The notes: a model not told the origin generated them from the letters alone. Positions 36,211 through 45,859 are shown, numbered from the stretch's first letter. The stretch is 64,000 nt of DNA from Gammaproteobacteria bacterium (GCA_025359565.1 JANYFY010000022.1:1-64000), one strand, 5' to 3'. A program made the numbers and translations.

Positions 36211-38037
36211 CTAAATCATCGCCTCCCATGGGCGACTCAAGCGTAAAGCGCTGATAATGACGCCCACCATGCTGTAGGTTTGTGGAAAATTACCCCATTG
36301 AAGGCCACTGACGGGATCGATATCTTCAGACAATAACCCGACGCTATTACGCCGCGACAATAATCGCTCGAACAATTGGCGTGCTTCGACGAGGCGACCG
36401 ATGCCCGCGAGTGCGTTCACATACCAAAAAGAACACATAGTAAAAGTGTTGGAAGGCTCGCCAAAATCGTCGGCATGTACGTAGCGATACACCAAATCAC
36501 CCCGTACTAATTCGCGCTCAATCGCTTTTACGGTACTCACAAATCGGGGGTCGTCTGCCGCAATGAACCCTAAGTCCGGCAGCAATAGGGCAGTAGCATC
36601 CACATCGTCCTCTCCAAATGCGCTAGTGAACGATTGTTTGGTTGAACTCCACGCACGCGAACTGATTTGCTCATGCATATACCGCGCGCGCTGGTTCCAA
36701 AATTCGGCTCGTGCGGTATTTTTAAGTTCGGTGGCAATACGGCCGAGTCGATCACAGGCGGCCCAACACATGACGCTGGAGAACGTATGGATTCTTGCAA
36801 TTCCACGAAATTCCCACGGGCCCGCATCGGGTAATGCAAATACCTCAGTGGCGTGTTGTCCAAGCACTTCGAGGCGAGCAAAGAGCGCACTATCACCTCG
36901 TTGTGTGAGGCGCTGGTCGAAAAATAATTGGCGGGCCGCCAGTACTACCGAACCGTATACATCGTATTGTGTTTGTTGGTAGGCAAGGTTACCGACTCGT
37001 ACCGGTCCCATGCCGCGAAAGCCCGCAAGCGAGGTAAGCTCACGCTCCTCAATGTTTGCTTCACCGGTAATGCTGTACAGCGGCTGCAATACGCCGGTGG
37101 CTGAACGCGCCACGACATGATCTAAATAGCGTAAATAGCTTTCCATCGTATTCGTGGTGCCGAGCCGGTTTAGTGCGGAGACTACAAAAAAACTATCCCG
37201 TAACCAACAATACCGGTAGTCCCAGTTGCGAGCGGTATTCGCCATTTCTGGTATCGAAGTGGTCAACGCTGCGACGACGGCGCCGGTGTCTTCATAGGTG
37301 CACAGTTTTAAAGTAATCGCCGCCCTGATCACCGCTTCTTGCCAATCGTAGGGTACTGCTAGACCCCGGATCCACTCGTGCCAATACCGACGCGTTTCTT
37401 CCAGCCAGCTGCGTGCGAGTGCCAGCGGGGTTTCCTCGATCGTTTCATCCGTCGACAGAATGAATGCAAGTGGCGCGTCAAGAACTATGGTGCTCCCATC
37501 AAGGAGTGCCGATACCGATCCGTTAGTGGTCACCCGATAGGACAATTGCGGTGAAATAAAGCGAACGTGATGACTACCTGAGATTTTATCAGGACTCTTT
37601 GCTCCATAGTCGTAGCAGGGGTTGAACCTTAAAGTGACGAGCGGATGACCTTGTACGGGTTCGATGATACGCACTAAACTCATGGGCCTGAAAATTCTGC
37701 CCCGTGTGCGAAAACGTGGGCAAAAATCCGTGATGCGCAATTGGTTGCCGTGAGAATCGCTCAGTTGTGTCTCAACCACGGCGGTATTGCGTTGATACTG
37801 ACTAGTAGACGTTGCAAGATCCGCGAGATCCACCGCAAAGACGCCTTTCGCATTTTCGCCGCCTTCAGTCGAGAGCAGCGAGCAAAAAACCGGGTCGGCG
37901 TCGAGACGAGGAAGGCAGGCCCATACCATTCGGCCCAGAGGATCGATAAGCGCCGCGATTTGGCAATTCCCGATGACCGCAAGATCTAAATTGCCTTTGC
38001 GCGTATCGTTGTCGTGGTCCAGGTTTTGGCCTTGCAT
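36211..38037 (-). CDS. Glycoside hydrolase family 15 protein (glucoamylase/trehalase-like)
   Basis: 608 residues. The N-terminal beta domain (AALIDPLGRMVWACLPRLDADPVF) and the alpha/alpha-barrel (TARNWDYRYCWLRDSFFV; SGLQWGNFPQTYSMVG) define the GH15 group that often neighbours otsA/otsB. The enzyme probably hydrolyses an alpha-linked glucoside such as trehalose, but specificity cannot be read. The start codon overlaps the otsB stop by one base. No signal peptide is seen, so it acts in the cytoplasm. Confidence 0.9.
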   Translation of the reverse strand: MQGQNLDHDNDTRKGNLDLAVIGNCQIAALIDPLGRMVWACLPRLDADPVFCSLLSTEGGENAKGVFAVDLADLATSTSQYQRNTAVVETQLSDSHGNQLRITDFCPRFRTRGRIFRPMSLVRIIEPVQGHPLVTLRFNPCYDYGAKSPDKISGSHHVRFISPQLSYRVTTNGSVSALLDGSTIVLDAPLAFILSTDETIEETPLALARSWLEETRRYWHEWIRGLAVPYDWQEAVIRAAITLKLCTYEDTGAVVAALTTSIPEMANTARNWDYRYCWLRDSFFVVSALNRLGTTNTMESYLRYLDHVVARSATGVLQPLYSITGEANIEERELTSLAGFRGMGPVRVGNLAYQQTQYDVYGSVVLAARQLFFDQRLTQRGDSALFARLEVLGQHATEVFALPDAGPWEFRGIARIHTFSSVMCWAACDRLGRIATELKNTARAEFWNQRARYMHEQISSRAWSSTKQSFTSAFGEDDVDATALLLPDLGFIAADDPRFVSTVKAIERELVRGDLVYRYVHADDFGEPSNTFTMCSFWYVNALAGIGRLVEARQLFERLLSRRNSVGLLSEDIDPVSGLQWGNFPQTYSMVGVIISALRLSRPWEAMI

Positions 38038-38783
38038 TAAGATGCCGAGGAGTTTTCACGCAAGCTACTGAGCCAGGTACGCACCGCCGCGGGATCCTCT
38101 AAACGCCATTGGGCCTGCACGCGATCACCGACCGCGATCGACATGCCGTCACAATCTTCAACGGCTCGAAAGCCATCGCGATCCGTTAGATCATCACCAA
38201 TGAATATTGGCAAGCGGCCCGAAAATGGCTGTTCTTTCAAAAAAGCTTTGATCGCGGTCCCTTTAGAAAATCCGCTAGGTTTAATTTCCAGCACGAAATG
38301 TCCTTCTTGAATATGATACTGGCTACCCAGTCGCGCAACCGCATCCACAAATATTTTCCGAATGGTTGGCTCTTGTTCAGGGTCGTTACGAAAATGCATC
38401 GCGATCGCACGGCCTTTATCTTCGAAATGAGTGTTGGGATGAGCACTGGTTATTTCTTGTAATGCAACTTTTAGCGAGTTTAGGCGAGAGTCGCCGAATC
38501 CGGCGCCGCGCAACGATCCGTTTAAATCGCGACGTTCAATACCATGCAACCCTGCCGCGGCAAACCGCAAGGGTGCAAAAAGTCGATCCAGACTCACAAT
38601 GCTTCGCCCGCTTACCAACGCAAGCGCACCATCGAGTTTATTAAGAATAGTCGTCAGCAAAAATTTCAATTTTTCGTCGACGACACTCTCTTCGGGCGAA
38701 TCAGAAAACTCGATGAGTGTTCCATCTACGTCTAAGAATAGGCAGCAATCAAGAGTCAGTGGTGGCGGAGAATTTTTTCCCAT
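38037..38783 (-). CDS. otsB: Trehalose-6-phosphate phosphatase
   Basis: About 248 residues from ATG 38783; GTG 38846 would add 21 residues. HAD-superfamily motifs are FLDVDGTL, ALVSGRSI and GDDLTDRDGF. It dephosphorylates trehalose-6-phosphate to trehalose. It is transcribed away from otsA and overlaps the GH15 gene downstream, giving an otsB-GH15 operon divergent from the synthase. Confidence 0.93.
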   Translation of the reverse strand: MGKNSPPPLTLDCCLFLDVDGTLIEFSDSPEESVVDEKLKFLLTTILNKLDGALALVSGRSIVSLDRLFAPLRFAAAGLHGIERRDLNGSLRGAGFGDSRLNSLKVALQEITSAHPNTHFEDKGRAIAMHFRNDPEQEPTIRKIFVDAVARLGSQYHIQEGHFVLEIKPSGFSKGTAIKAFLKEQPFSGRLPIFIGDDLTDRDGFRAVEDCDGMSIAVGDRVQAQWRLEDPAAVRTWLSSLRENSSAS

Positions 38784-38895
38784 TCGGGACCATAACTGAA
38801 CCAACTCGGATTGCCAATAGTTCACTGCATAATTTCCAGGGTACACTGGTATGCTGTGGAACTTCTCATAGCAACAGCTGTCCTTAGACCTGTTG

Positions 38896-38965
38896 GTCGC
38901 AGGCCGGGGGTTAGTCGCAGGCCGGGGGTTAGTCGCAGGCCGGGGGTTAGTCGCAGGCGGAGTTA
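38896..38965. repeat. Four tandem copies of an 18-bp unit in front of otsA
   Basis: Perfect GTCGCAGGCCGGGGGTTA units start at 38896, 38914 and 38932; a shortened fourth (38950-38965, GTCGCAGGCGGAGTTA) supplies the GGAG ribosome-binding site of otsA. There are no spacers, so this is not a CRISPR array. Confidence 0.92.
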
Positions 38966-38968
38966 GAT

Positions 38969-41221
38969 ATGTTTCGTACGGTGCTCTTGCGATTGATTTT
39001 GCCTCTTATCGCCGCTTCTGTGGTGGTAGCGTACGTAGGCTTGCCCTATATCGAACGGTTGCTGAGCGAGTGGTTTCGTTCAGACGTCGAACTTCGGGCT
39101 CAACTGGTGATGCATTCCACTGAAGATCAACTCAGTGAACTTGTTGCGAAGAGTGCGGAGAAAGGTGCGGAGAAAGGTGCGGAGAAAGGCAGCGACGCTC
39201 GCCTGCGCGCGTATCTGTCGAAGATTACCAGTGACGAGCGATTGCTTGGAATTTTGGTCTGTCGTGTTGACGGCACGCTGATAGCAAAAACGGACCGGAC
39301 TCCTGCGTCAATTGCCTGTGATGCCAGTAATGATCCGCTAGCAACTCGTATTTTGAAGCTTCGGTCTGGATCCATACAGATTTCCCAATTTAGATTCGGT
39401 ACGGATTTTTCAGCCTTTCGGGTCCTGTTGCTGCACGATTTGAGTTTTGTTGACCATCGCCAAAGAACTGCGCGTGACTTTCTTTTGGTTTTCGTTGGCA
39501 TTTCCGTATTGCTGCTAGCATTGTTAATCGTTTTGACCGGGTGGCTACAACTGCGCCGTTGGATCCAGTCGTTAGTGGGCGATATTCGTGGCCAACGATT
39601 TCTCGATGATGCAAGGTCACCGCGTGCTTCATTGCCCATTCTTTCGGAAGTTCGGCAAGCCATGGCCGAAGCGGAGGAGAAGCAAAGACTGGAGATTGAT
39701 TTCCGCGAAAATTGGACGCCTCAGGCGTTGCGGCAAATCGTCGATGATTATCTACAGGCGTCGCAGGTGATGATTGTCGCCAATCGCGAGCCGTATATTC
39801 ATAGCTATGATGCGGAAGGTAAAGCGGTAGTCCAAGTTCCCGCGAGCGGCATGGTGACAGCTCTCGAACCGATTATGCGTGCGTGCTCCGGCGTGTGGAT
39901 AGCGCACGGCGCCGGTACTGCGGATCGGGCCACGGTGGATCGCTTCGATCAAATACGAGTGCCACCCGATGATCCCACCTATACCTTACGTCGAGTGTGG
40001 TTGACGCCGGAGGAGGAGGCTGGCTATTACTACGGATTCTCGAATGAAGGGCTATGGCCGTTGTGTCACTTGGCATACGTGCGGCCGGCTTTTCGTGCGG
40101 GTGATTGGCGGGTGTACACGGAAGTCAACGCCAAATTTGCTGATGTAGTTGCGGCCGAAGCTACCACCGATAGTCCGGTGATTTTAATTCAGGATTTTCA
40201 TTTCGCGTTGTTGCCTAAACTCATTCGAGCCAAAATGCCCAAAGCTACCGTGGTGTTGTTTTGGCATATTCCGTGGCCTAATGCCGAGACGTTTGGTGTT
40301 TGCCCTTGGAAGAGTGAGATGCTGTTGCATATGCTCTCCGCCGATATTCTAGGTTTTCACACGCGCTATCATTGCCAGAATTTCTTAGACGCCGTTGATC
40401 GATTTATGGAATGTCAGATAGATCATGAGCACATGACCGTCACGTTCCAGGGCCATATCTGCAAGGTTGCACCGTATCCTATTTCGATTGAGTGGCCTCC
40501 GCGCTGGCTTAAAGACGTGGCGGACGTGGCCACCTGCCGTGCCGCGGTTCGTCAGAGATACCAAATTGGTACGAATGTATTTTTAGGTTTAGGGATTGAG
40601 CGCTGGGATTTTACCAAAGGCATTGTTGAGCGTTTTCACGCATTAGAAGCTTTGCTAGATAGAAACCCGCGACAGCGCGGTAGAGTCACGCTATTACAAG
40701 TCGCGGCTCCGTCACGCAGCGAATTACCGGCCTACGCGGCATTGCAAAAAATGACCTATAGCGAAGTAGAGCGGATCAATGCCAAGTTCGGAGAAAATGG
40801 TTGGTTACCGATCGTTCTGATTGATAAACATCAAGAGCCCCAACAGGTCTTTGAGTTGTACCGTGCGGCGGATTTCTGTTTGGTGAATAGTTTGCATGAC
40901 GGTATGAATTTAGTGGCTAAGGAATTTGTCGCCGCTCGCGACGATGAAGATGGTGTGCTCATTTTGAGCAGTTTTGCGGGCGCTTCGCGCGAACTCATCG
41001 AAGCCGTGTTGGTTAATCCTTTTGATGTAACGGAAACTGCTCAGGCGATGGAGACAGCAATGCGCATGGGCAGAGATGAGCGCCGCAATCGCATGAATTT
41101 AATGCGTCGAACCGTTAAGGAGAATAACGTGTACCGCTGGGCTGGGAGCATGCTGATGGATGCTGCGCGGATCAGGCAACGGCAAAGCTTGCCGAGTGTG
41201 GGTCGTGACGCGAATCGCTAG
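38969..41221 (+). CDS. otsA: Trehalose-6-phosphate synthase with N-terminal two-TM sensor-like module
   Basis: 750 residues, against about 470 for ordinary OtsA. TM1 is at 6-26. An extracytoplasmic stretch of about 140 residues includes [19 protein letters not shown], reminiscent of PAS/Cache sensor strands. TM2 is at 170-192, followed by a HAMP-like amphipathic stretch to about 250. The GT20 catalytic domain runs from [10 protein letters not shown] (about 267) through [25 protein letters not shown] and [18 protein letters not shown]. It joins UDP-glucose to glucose-6-phosphate. The layout implies a membrane-tethered enzyme able to sense periplasmic conditions. A 12-bp repeat (39153-39188, [13 protein letters not shown]) lies in the periplasmic part. 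ATG 38969 is preceded by GGAG. Confidence 0.9.
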   Translation: MFRTVLLRLILPLIAASVVVAYVGLPYIERLLSEWFRSDVELRAQLVMHSTEDQLSELVAKSAEKGAEKGAEKGSDARLRAYLSKITSDERLLGILVCRVDGTLIAKTDRTPASIACDASNDPLATRILKLRSGSIQISQFRFGTDFSAFRVLLLHDLSFVDHRQRTARDFLLVFVGISVLLLALLIVLTGWLQLRRWIQSLVGDIRGQRFLDDARSPRASLPILSEVRQAMAEAEEKQRLEIDFRENWTPQALRQIVDDYLQASQVMIVANREPYIHSYDAEGKAVVQVPASGMVTALEPIMRACSGVWIAHGAGTADRATVDRFDQIRVPPDDPTYTLRRVWLTPEEEAGYYYGFSNEGLWPLCHLAYVRPAFRAGDWRVYTEVNAKFADVVAAEATTDSPVILIQDFHFALLPKLIRAKMPKATVVLFWHIPWPNAETFGVCPWKSEMLLHMLSADILGFHTRYHCQNFLDAVDRFMECQIDHEHMTVTFQGHICKVAPYPISIEWPPRWLKDVADVATCRAAVRQRYQIGTNVFLGLGIERWDFTKGIVERFHALEALLDRNPRQRGRVTLLQVAAPSRSELPAYAALQKMTYSEVERINAKFGENGWLPIVLIDKHQEPQQVFELYRAADFCLVNSLHDGMNLVAKEFVAARDDEDGVLILSSFAGASRELIEAVLVNPFDVTETAQAMETAMRMGRDERRNRMNLMRRTVKENNVYRWAGSMLMDAARIRQRQSLPSVGRDANR
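39153..39188. repeat. Three 12-bp repeats within otsA
   Basis: GTGCGGAGAAAG occurs three times head to tail, encoding the GAEK tetrapeptide repeat in the predicted periplasmic loop. Confidence 0.9.
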
Positions 41222-41768
41222 GCCGGTGGAATCAGATCGGAGGTCGCCGAGTTTTTCGATCCCGTGAATTTGCGCGCGTCCACCGAGAGCGCTTGCGGCA
41301 GAACGGCTACTTACAAGGAGTGGTCAAAGGCTGGTTAATAGCATCTAGCCCCAGTATTGCGCGCCGCCGTCGATAGATCTTGTTGTGCGTGCCGGCTTAA
41401 TCGCTGCGTCGACCCTTGCGGCCTATCGTAGTGAACTCGTGTTCCTGCGCACATCACGGTACGTGCCTCCTCGATGGGAAGAGGTAAGTGATGAGATGGC
41501 AGCGTTGTTCGATCTTTTGGAGACGGAACCGGAACCGGAGCCGGAACCGGAACCGGAGCCGGAACCGGAGCCGGAACCGGAACCTAAGGTGCGTGCGGTA
41601 TTAGGCCATTGGCTATTGGGATATATTCATCTGTACGGGGACGCCAATGGTCGAATGGCTCGCTATCTGATGAACGTGATGCTGGCTTCGGGCGGCTATG
41701 CATGGGCAGTTATTCGCATCGAAGATCGCTCCGAATATCTTCGCGCGCCCTTAAAGTTAGGGCGTTAG
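41221..41768 (+). pseudogene. Decayed Fic-family gene (AMPylation domain) with Glu-Pro repeat expansion
   Basis: Frame 1 (41221-41376) reads REFARVHRERLRQNGYLQGVVKGWLIASSPS, typical of the N-terminal region of a Fic family with a winged-helix start. It stops at TAG 41374. Another frame (to TAG 41768) reads STLAAYRSELVFLRTSRYVPPRWEEV, then ten Glu-Pro units, then GHWLLGYIHLYGDANGRMARYLMNVMLASGGY, clearly a Fic core. The canonical HPFxDGNGR is degraded (HLYGDANGR) and the C-terminus is lost. I conclude it is a broken gene. Its 3' end overlaps moaE by 12 bases on the other strand. Confidence 0.8.
41526..41585. repeat. Hexanucleotide repeat (GA[A/G]CC[G/T])10
   Basis: Ten in-frame copies encode a Glu-Pro tract inserted between the PPRWEEV segment and the VRAVLGH helix of the Fic relic. 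Related Fic proteins have only a short acidic turn there. Confidence 0.9.
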
Positions 41769-42197
41769 CGCAGCGGCCGCGCAGTGTTCGCAGTTCACCC
41801 AGCCAGAGTCACCATTTCGGTAGTGCTCTTTTTTCCAAATGGGTACGCGATGCTTGACTGCATCGATGATATGACGACACGCATCAAAGGCTGCACCGCG
41901 GTGTACTGCGCACACGCCGACCCATACCGCTATTTCGCCAAGATTCAAATTGCCTACACGGTGAATGCACAGAGCTCTTTTAATAGGATATTGCAACGAC
42001 GCTTGCTCAATAATCCGCTCGCCTTCTTTGACCGCCAGGGCTTCGAACGCTTCATACTCTAAGCGCAGGACTTCTTGGCCCTCGTTATAGTCGCGTACCC
42101 AGCCTTCGAAGCTTGCATAGCCGCCCGCGCTCACATCGAGTAGTTCGCGTCGTGCCGAATCAGTGTCAATAGCCGACGTTGTAAAACGAAAAAGCAT
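41757..42197 (-). CDS. moaE: Molybdopterin synthase catalytic subunit
   Basis: 146 residues from ATG 42197, overlapping the moaD stop by one base (TAATG). The motifs GGYASFEGWVRDYNEG, HRVGNLNLGEIAVWVGV and the C-terminal VPIWKKEHYRNGDSGWV with the active-site lysines are present. It transfers sulfur from MoaD-thiocarboxylate to cPMP, making molybdopterin. Confidence 0.94.
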   Translation of the reverse strand: MLFRFTTSAIDTDSARRELLDVSAGGYASFEGWVRDYNEGQEVLRLEYEAFEALAVKEGERIIEQASLQYPIKRALCIHRVGNLNLGEIAVWVGVCAVHRGAAFDACRHIIDAVKHRVPIWKKEHYRNGDSGWVNCEHCAAAALTP

Positions 42198-42436
42198 TAG
42201 CCACCCGCGACCGGTGGGATGAAAACGACGACGTCGCCTTCTTTCAAGGCGAGCGACCATTCTGCGAATTCTCCGTTCACCGCGACTTTCAATTGTTCAT
42301 GTCGTAAAGTGAAAGCGCAGCGGATGCGCAATTCGGCATACAAATCCTGAGGCGTTGCGGCCGTAGTCTGTATAGATTCTTCGGAGTGGCCAGATTGCTC
42401 GCGCAGGATTGCGTAGTATTGAATTTTTAAATGCAT
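42197..42436 (-). CDS. moaD: Molybdopterin synthase sulfur carrier
   Basis: 79 residues, ubiquitin-like fold, ending in the essential Gly-Gly (FIPPVAGG). The C-terminal glycine is thiocarboxylated and donates sulfur in the MoaDE complex. It lies six bases after mobA and is translationally coupled to moaE. The activating enzyme MoeB is not in the window. Confidence 0.93.
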   Translation of the reverse strand: MHLKIQYYAILREQSGHSEESIQTTAATPQDLYAELRIRCAFTLRHEQLKVAVNGEFAEWSLALKEGDVVVFIPPVAGG

Positions 42437-42442
42437 AAGTTT

Positions 42443-43093
42443 TTAAAGTTCTAACAAGCGGTGCGCGTGGGCGTATTCATCCGGCGTATTCACATTATCA
42501 AGCGCTGTGATTTCCATAAGATCAACCAGCTTGCTTGGATGGCGCACCAAAAATTTGCGGGGACATTGGCCGCCGCTCGCCTGGTATCGCGCCAATGCGG
42601 CACTTGCCGAAGGTTCCCAAATCGCGCACAGCGGCTCGGGTAGGCCGTCGTGGGCGCTACGAAAGGCGGTGGCGAAGACCGTCGGATCGCGCGCTGTCAG
42701 TAGGGCACTAAGGGTCATTTCCGACAAAAACGGTAGATCGACGGCTATTACCAACCAGGCGACATTCGCATGCGCCTCAAAGGCTGAGCGTATACCGACC
42801 ACGGGTCCGCCGCCCGGAACGGAGTCCACAATCAAGGGCCTGCCCGCGCGAGTAGGATTACCTATTTGGTTAACGCGTATTGACACAAAGGTGCGTTCTA
42901 CTAGCGGGCTTAGTAGCGCGAAGGCTCGATCAAGTTGGTTGCTGCCCTGGTACAGTAATGCGGCTTTGTCCCGCTGCATGCGCGTACTGGCGCCGCCGGC
43001 CAGAATGAGGCCATAGATTGTCGCGGCGCGGGTGTGCGCACGTGCGGCCTTGGAAGTTACCGCATCGGCAATGTCGCCATGAATCGAAGTCAT
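42443..43093 (-). CDS. mobA: Molybdenum cofactor guanylyltransferase
   Basis: 216 residues. The nucleotidyltransferase motif is LAGGASTRMQRDKA, with VAVDLPFLS (the metal-binding VDLP) further on. It attaches GMP to Moco to give the bis-MGD form used by DMSO reductase-family enzymes. The gene sits directly against moaC, inside the moa operon rather than with mobB. The C-terminal third is shorter than usual but the core is intact. Confidence 0.87.
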   Translation of the reverse strand: MTSIHGDIADAVTSKAARAHTRAATIYGLILAGGASTRMQRDKAALLYQGSNQLDRAFALLSPLVERTFVSIRVNQIGNPTRAGRPLIVDSVPGGGPVVGIRSAFEAHANVAWLVIAVDLPFLSEMTLSALLTARDPTVFATAFRSAHDGLPEPLCAIWEPSASAALARYQASGGQCPRKFLVRHPSKLVDLMEITALDNVNTPDEYAHAHRLLEL

Positions 43094-43570
43094 TTAATTC
43101 ACTTCGTTTGCGATATCGCTTTTGCCACCCTGCTTCGATACCAGTCGTGTGCTGCCAATGACGATGTCGTGCGAGAGTGCTTTGCACATATCATAAATAG
43201 TGAGTGCGGCGATACTCGCGCCCATGAGTGCTTCCATTTCAACGCCGGTTTTATGAAATACATTAACGGTGCAACGAACAATCGCTTCATCGCCGATGAG
43301 CTCAATATTAATTTGGCAATTCTCAATACCCAGCGCGTGACAAAACGGAATCAATTCGTGCGTGCGTTTCGCACCCATGACGCCCGCCACGATCGCAGTA
43401 TCAAACACGGGACCCTTCGCTGATTGCAAAGCGTTTTCGCGGAGCGCCGCGGCAACATGCGCTGGGAATTGCACTCGTGCTTCGGCAACGGCGGTGCGCT
43501 GTGAGGGCACTTTACCGCTGACATCCACCATGCTGGGACGTCGGTCGGCATCAAGGTGCGAAAAAGTCAT
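43094..43570 (-). CDS. moaC: Cyclic pyranopterin monophosphate synthase
   Basis: 158 residues. The N-terminus [17 protein letters not shown] and the catalytic/substrate region [16 protein letters not shown] plus [24 protein letters not shown] are hallmark MoaC sequences. It converts the MoaA product into cPMP. Three bases separate it from moaA. Confidence 0.96.
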   Translation of the reverse strand: MTFSHLDADRRPSMVDVSGKVPSQRTAVAEARVQFPAHVAAALRENALQSAKGPVFDTAIVAGVMGAKRTHELIPFCHALGIENCQINIELIGDEAIVRCTVNVFHKTGVEMEALMGASIAALTIYDMCKALSHDIVIGSTRLVSKQGGKSDIANEVN

Positions 43571-43573
43571 TGG

Positions 43574-44623
43574 CTACCCACCGATGTAGTACATTTCGAT
43601 TTTCTTCATTCCAGGTTCGCTGCGACGGAGTGCCTCACGCTGCTCACTGTAGCGATCCGTGCGCGTATTCCAAATGCCGCGCAGTAACTGTTGCAAATCA
43701 TCGTCGCTAGCACCGGCTCTCAAAGGCGCGCGCAGATCAATGCCCTCTTTTGCGAATAGGCAGGTAAAAAATTTTCCTTCCGATGAAATGCGAGCACGAC
43801 TGCAGTCCCCGCAAAACGGTTGAGATACCGACGATATAAAACCGACTTCACCCGCGCCGTCGTCAAATTGCCAGCGGGTCGCCACTTCACCTGGGTAATT
43901 GCGCGAAATGGGTTGCATGGGCCACCGCGCTTGGATGCGAGCCACTAATTCGCGTGAGGGCACGACCGACTCTGCGCGCCAGGCATTGCGATTTCCCACA
44001 TCCATAAATTCGATGAACCGCACGATCACTGGCGAGCCGCGAAAATGTTCGATGAGATCGAGTGCCGTATGATCATTGACCCCTCGCTCGATAACGGCGT
44101 TAATTTTGATGGGGGTAAGTCCTGCGGTAATCGCAGCATCAATGCCTTTGAGGACTTGCTCGAGTGCACCAAAACCGCCGCTCATAGAGGTGAAAATCTC
44201 AGGGTTGAGCGTGTCTAGGCTCACGGTGACTCGTCGCAATCCGTTTGCCTGTAGATCTACGGCATGTTGATCGAGTAAAACTCCGTTGGTGGTGAGTGCA
44301 ATGTCTTCAATTCCGGGAATGCCAGTGAGGTCACCCACTAAATCGGCGAGATTCGCCCGGAGTAGGGGTTCGCCCCCAGTGAGTCGAATTTTGCGCACGC
44401 CCAGTCCTGCGAACACGCGGGTCAACCGCACGATCTCATCGAAAGAAAGGCGTTCTTGAGATTTTAGAAATTGATAATGGGAGTGAAATTGATCTTTAGG
44501 CATGCAATAGGGACAGCGGAAATTGCAACGATCCATGACTGAAATGCGTAGGTCATGGAGGGGTCGACCCATTTTGTCGAGTGGGACTTTCGGTCTGCGA
44601 AAATCGTGAATCGTGGAGATCAT
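43574..44623 (-). CDS. moaA: GTP 3',8-cyclase, radical SAM
   Basis: 349 residues. The N-terminal radical SAM motif is CNFRCPYC, the second 4Fe-4S site is CGDCSRARISSEGKFFTC, and the protein ends with the catalytic Gly-Gly (YYIGG). It converts GTP to 3',8-cyclo-GTP in the first Moco step. It lies 12 bases after moeA. Confidence 0.97.
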   Translation of the reverse strand: MISTIHDFRRPKVPLDKMGRPLHDLRISVMDRCNFRCPYCMPKDQFHSHYQFLKSQERLSFDEIVRLTRVFAGLGVRKIRLTGGEPLLRANLADLVGDLTGIPGIEDIALTTNGVLLDQHAVDLQANGLRRVTVSLDTLNPEIFTSMSGGFGALEQVLKGIDAAITAGLTPIKINAVIERGVNDHTALDLIEHFRGSPVIVRFIEFMDVGNRNAWRAESVVPSRELVARIQARWPMQPISRNYPGEVATRWQFDDGAGEVGFISSVSQPFCGDCSRARISSEGKFFTCLFAKEGIDLRAPLRAGASDDDLQQLLRGIWNTRTDRYSEQREALRRSEPGMKKIEMYYIGG

Positions 44624-44635
44624 GGTGGGGCGCAG

Positions 44636-45850
44636 TTACCAGCGGTGAACACTGGTGAGGAAGCCTTTTGGATAGGTATTAGGTCCGGGCGGCAATTCGA
44701 CGAATCCGTCGGTTCCGGCGAGGCTGAGAAAATCACCGGACCCGTTGGGCGGCTGTGGAGTGGCCCACGGACGGCCCCAATCGTCGTACGCGAGCGTAAC
44801 GGGTAAAAAATAGGCAAGCGGTTGTTGAAATGTGACCGGCTCTGCGAGCGCTAGGCGCTCGGGGCTTAAGTGCTGGGTGCCCATGGCTACGCGCATCGCG
44901 GGGATGACATAACGGATAAGGCAAACCAACGTCGATACTGGATTTCCGGGTAGTCCGAACACTGCTTGGCCCTGGGGGCCGATACCGAACCACATTGGTT
45001 TCCCGGGGCGTTGTGCTATGTGATGAAATACTTGTTGTACGCCTAGCTGCATTAGGACCTTAGGTACTAAATCAAATTTGCCCATGGACACGCCACCACT
45101 GACGACCACAAAATCGTGCGTGGTGAGATGCGAGGTGAGTCGTTCGCGTAACAGGGTTTCGTCGTCACGCACGTGGTCATCGCCGATGCGACCGAAACTT
45201 TTTTTGCGCAAGGTCGCGGCGATGGCGTAGGCATTGGAGCGGCGTACTTGATAATCAGCAATGGGTTCGCCAGGCTCAACAAGTTCATCGCCGGTCGATA
45301 TGATCATGACCGCGGGTTGGCTGCTAACCCGTATACGTGCCATACCTGCCGAGGCGGCGACTGCGATTTCGGGTGCGCGCAGCAAGATACCGGCTTTAAG
45401 CAACAACTCGCCTTGACGGCCGTCGGAGCCGCGGCGATGCACGTTGTGAAACACCGCGGAATTAATATGTGTTGACAAAGTGGCTGTTGCATCGCTTACG
45501 GTGATTTGTTCGACGGGTATGACGTTGTCGCAACCTTGTGGTAACACAGCGCCTGTCATGACTTCAATGGCGTGGTCGCGGTGTGCGAGTTTGAGAGGCG
45601 GCATTCCAGCTGCTTGCGTGCCCTGGATCTTGAAATGCCGTAGGCCGCGGCGAAGGGTTTCGCTATCGACGGCAATGCCATCCATGGTGACGCGATCAAA
45701 GGGTGGTTGATCGCGTTCCGCGTAAATATTCTCCCTCAAAGTTCCGCCCACGCATTGCGTTAAAGGCAAAGATTCGATGGGTAAACTCGTCAGGCGTGAG
45801 TGAATTGCCTCGTCGGCCTGACGCGGGGTGATGAGCGTGCCGGCCTGCAT
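44636..45850 (-). CDS. moeA: Molybdopterin molybdenumtransferase
   Basis: 404 residues. MTGAVLPQGCDNVIPVE, ISTGDELVEPG and the GVSMGKFDLV segment identify MoeA, which inserts molybdate into adenylylated molybdopterin. It is the promoter-proximal gene of the minus-strand Moco operon. A strong hairpin ends nine bases before its ATG and no obvious Shine-Dalgarno lies between. Confidence 0.95.
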   Translation of the reverse strand: MQAGTLITPRQADEAIHSRLTSLPIESLPLTQCVGGTLRENIYAERDQPPFDRVTMDGIAVDSETLRRGLRHFKIQGTQAAGMPPLKLAHRDHAIEVMTGAVLPQGCDNVIPVEQITVSDATATLSTHINSAVFHNVHRRGSDGRQGELLLKAGILLRAPEIAVAASAGMARIRVSSQPAVMIISTGDELVEPGEPIADYQVRRSNAYAIAATLRKKSFGRIGDDHVRDDETLLRERLTSHLTTHDFVVVSGGVSMGKFDLVPKVLMQLGVQQVFHHIAQRPGKPMWFGIGPQGQAVFGLPGNPVSTLVCLIRYVIPAMRVAMGTQHLSPERLALAEPVTFQQPLAYFLPVTLAYDDWGRPWATPQPPNGSGDFLSLAGTDGFVELPPGPNTYPKGFLTSVHRW

Positions 45851-45859
45851 AGTGTAGAC

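Noticed and set aside
38896-38965. CRISPR-like array
   Set aside because: The 18-bp units are directly adjacent with no spacers, and no cas genes are present.
39127-39663. 178-residue minus-strand frame inside otsA
   Set aside because: It shadows the repeat and TM part of otsA; low-complexity Ser/Ala/Phe sequence and no recognisable start or motif.
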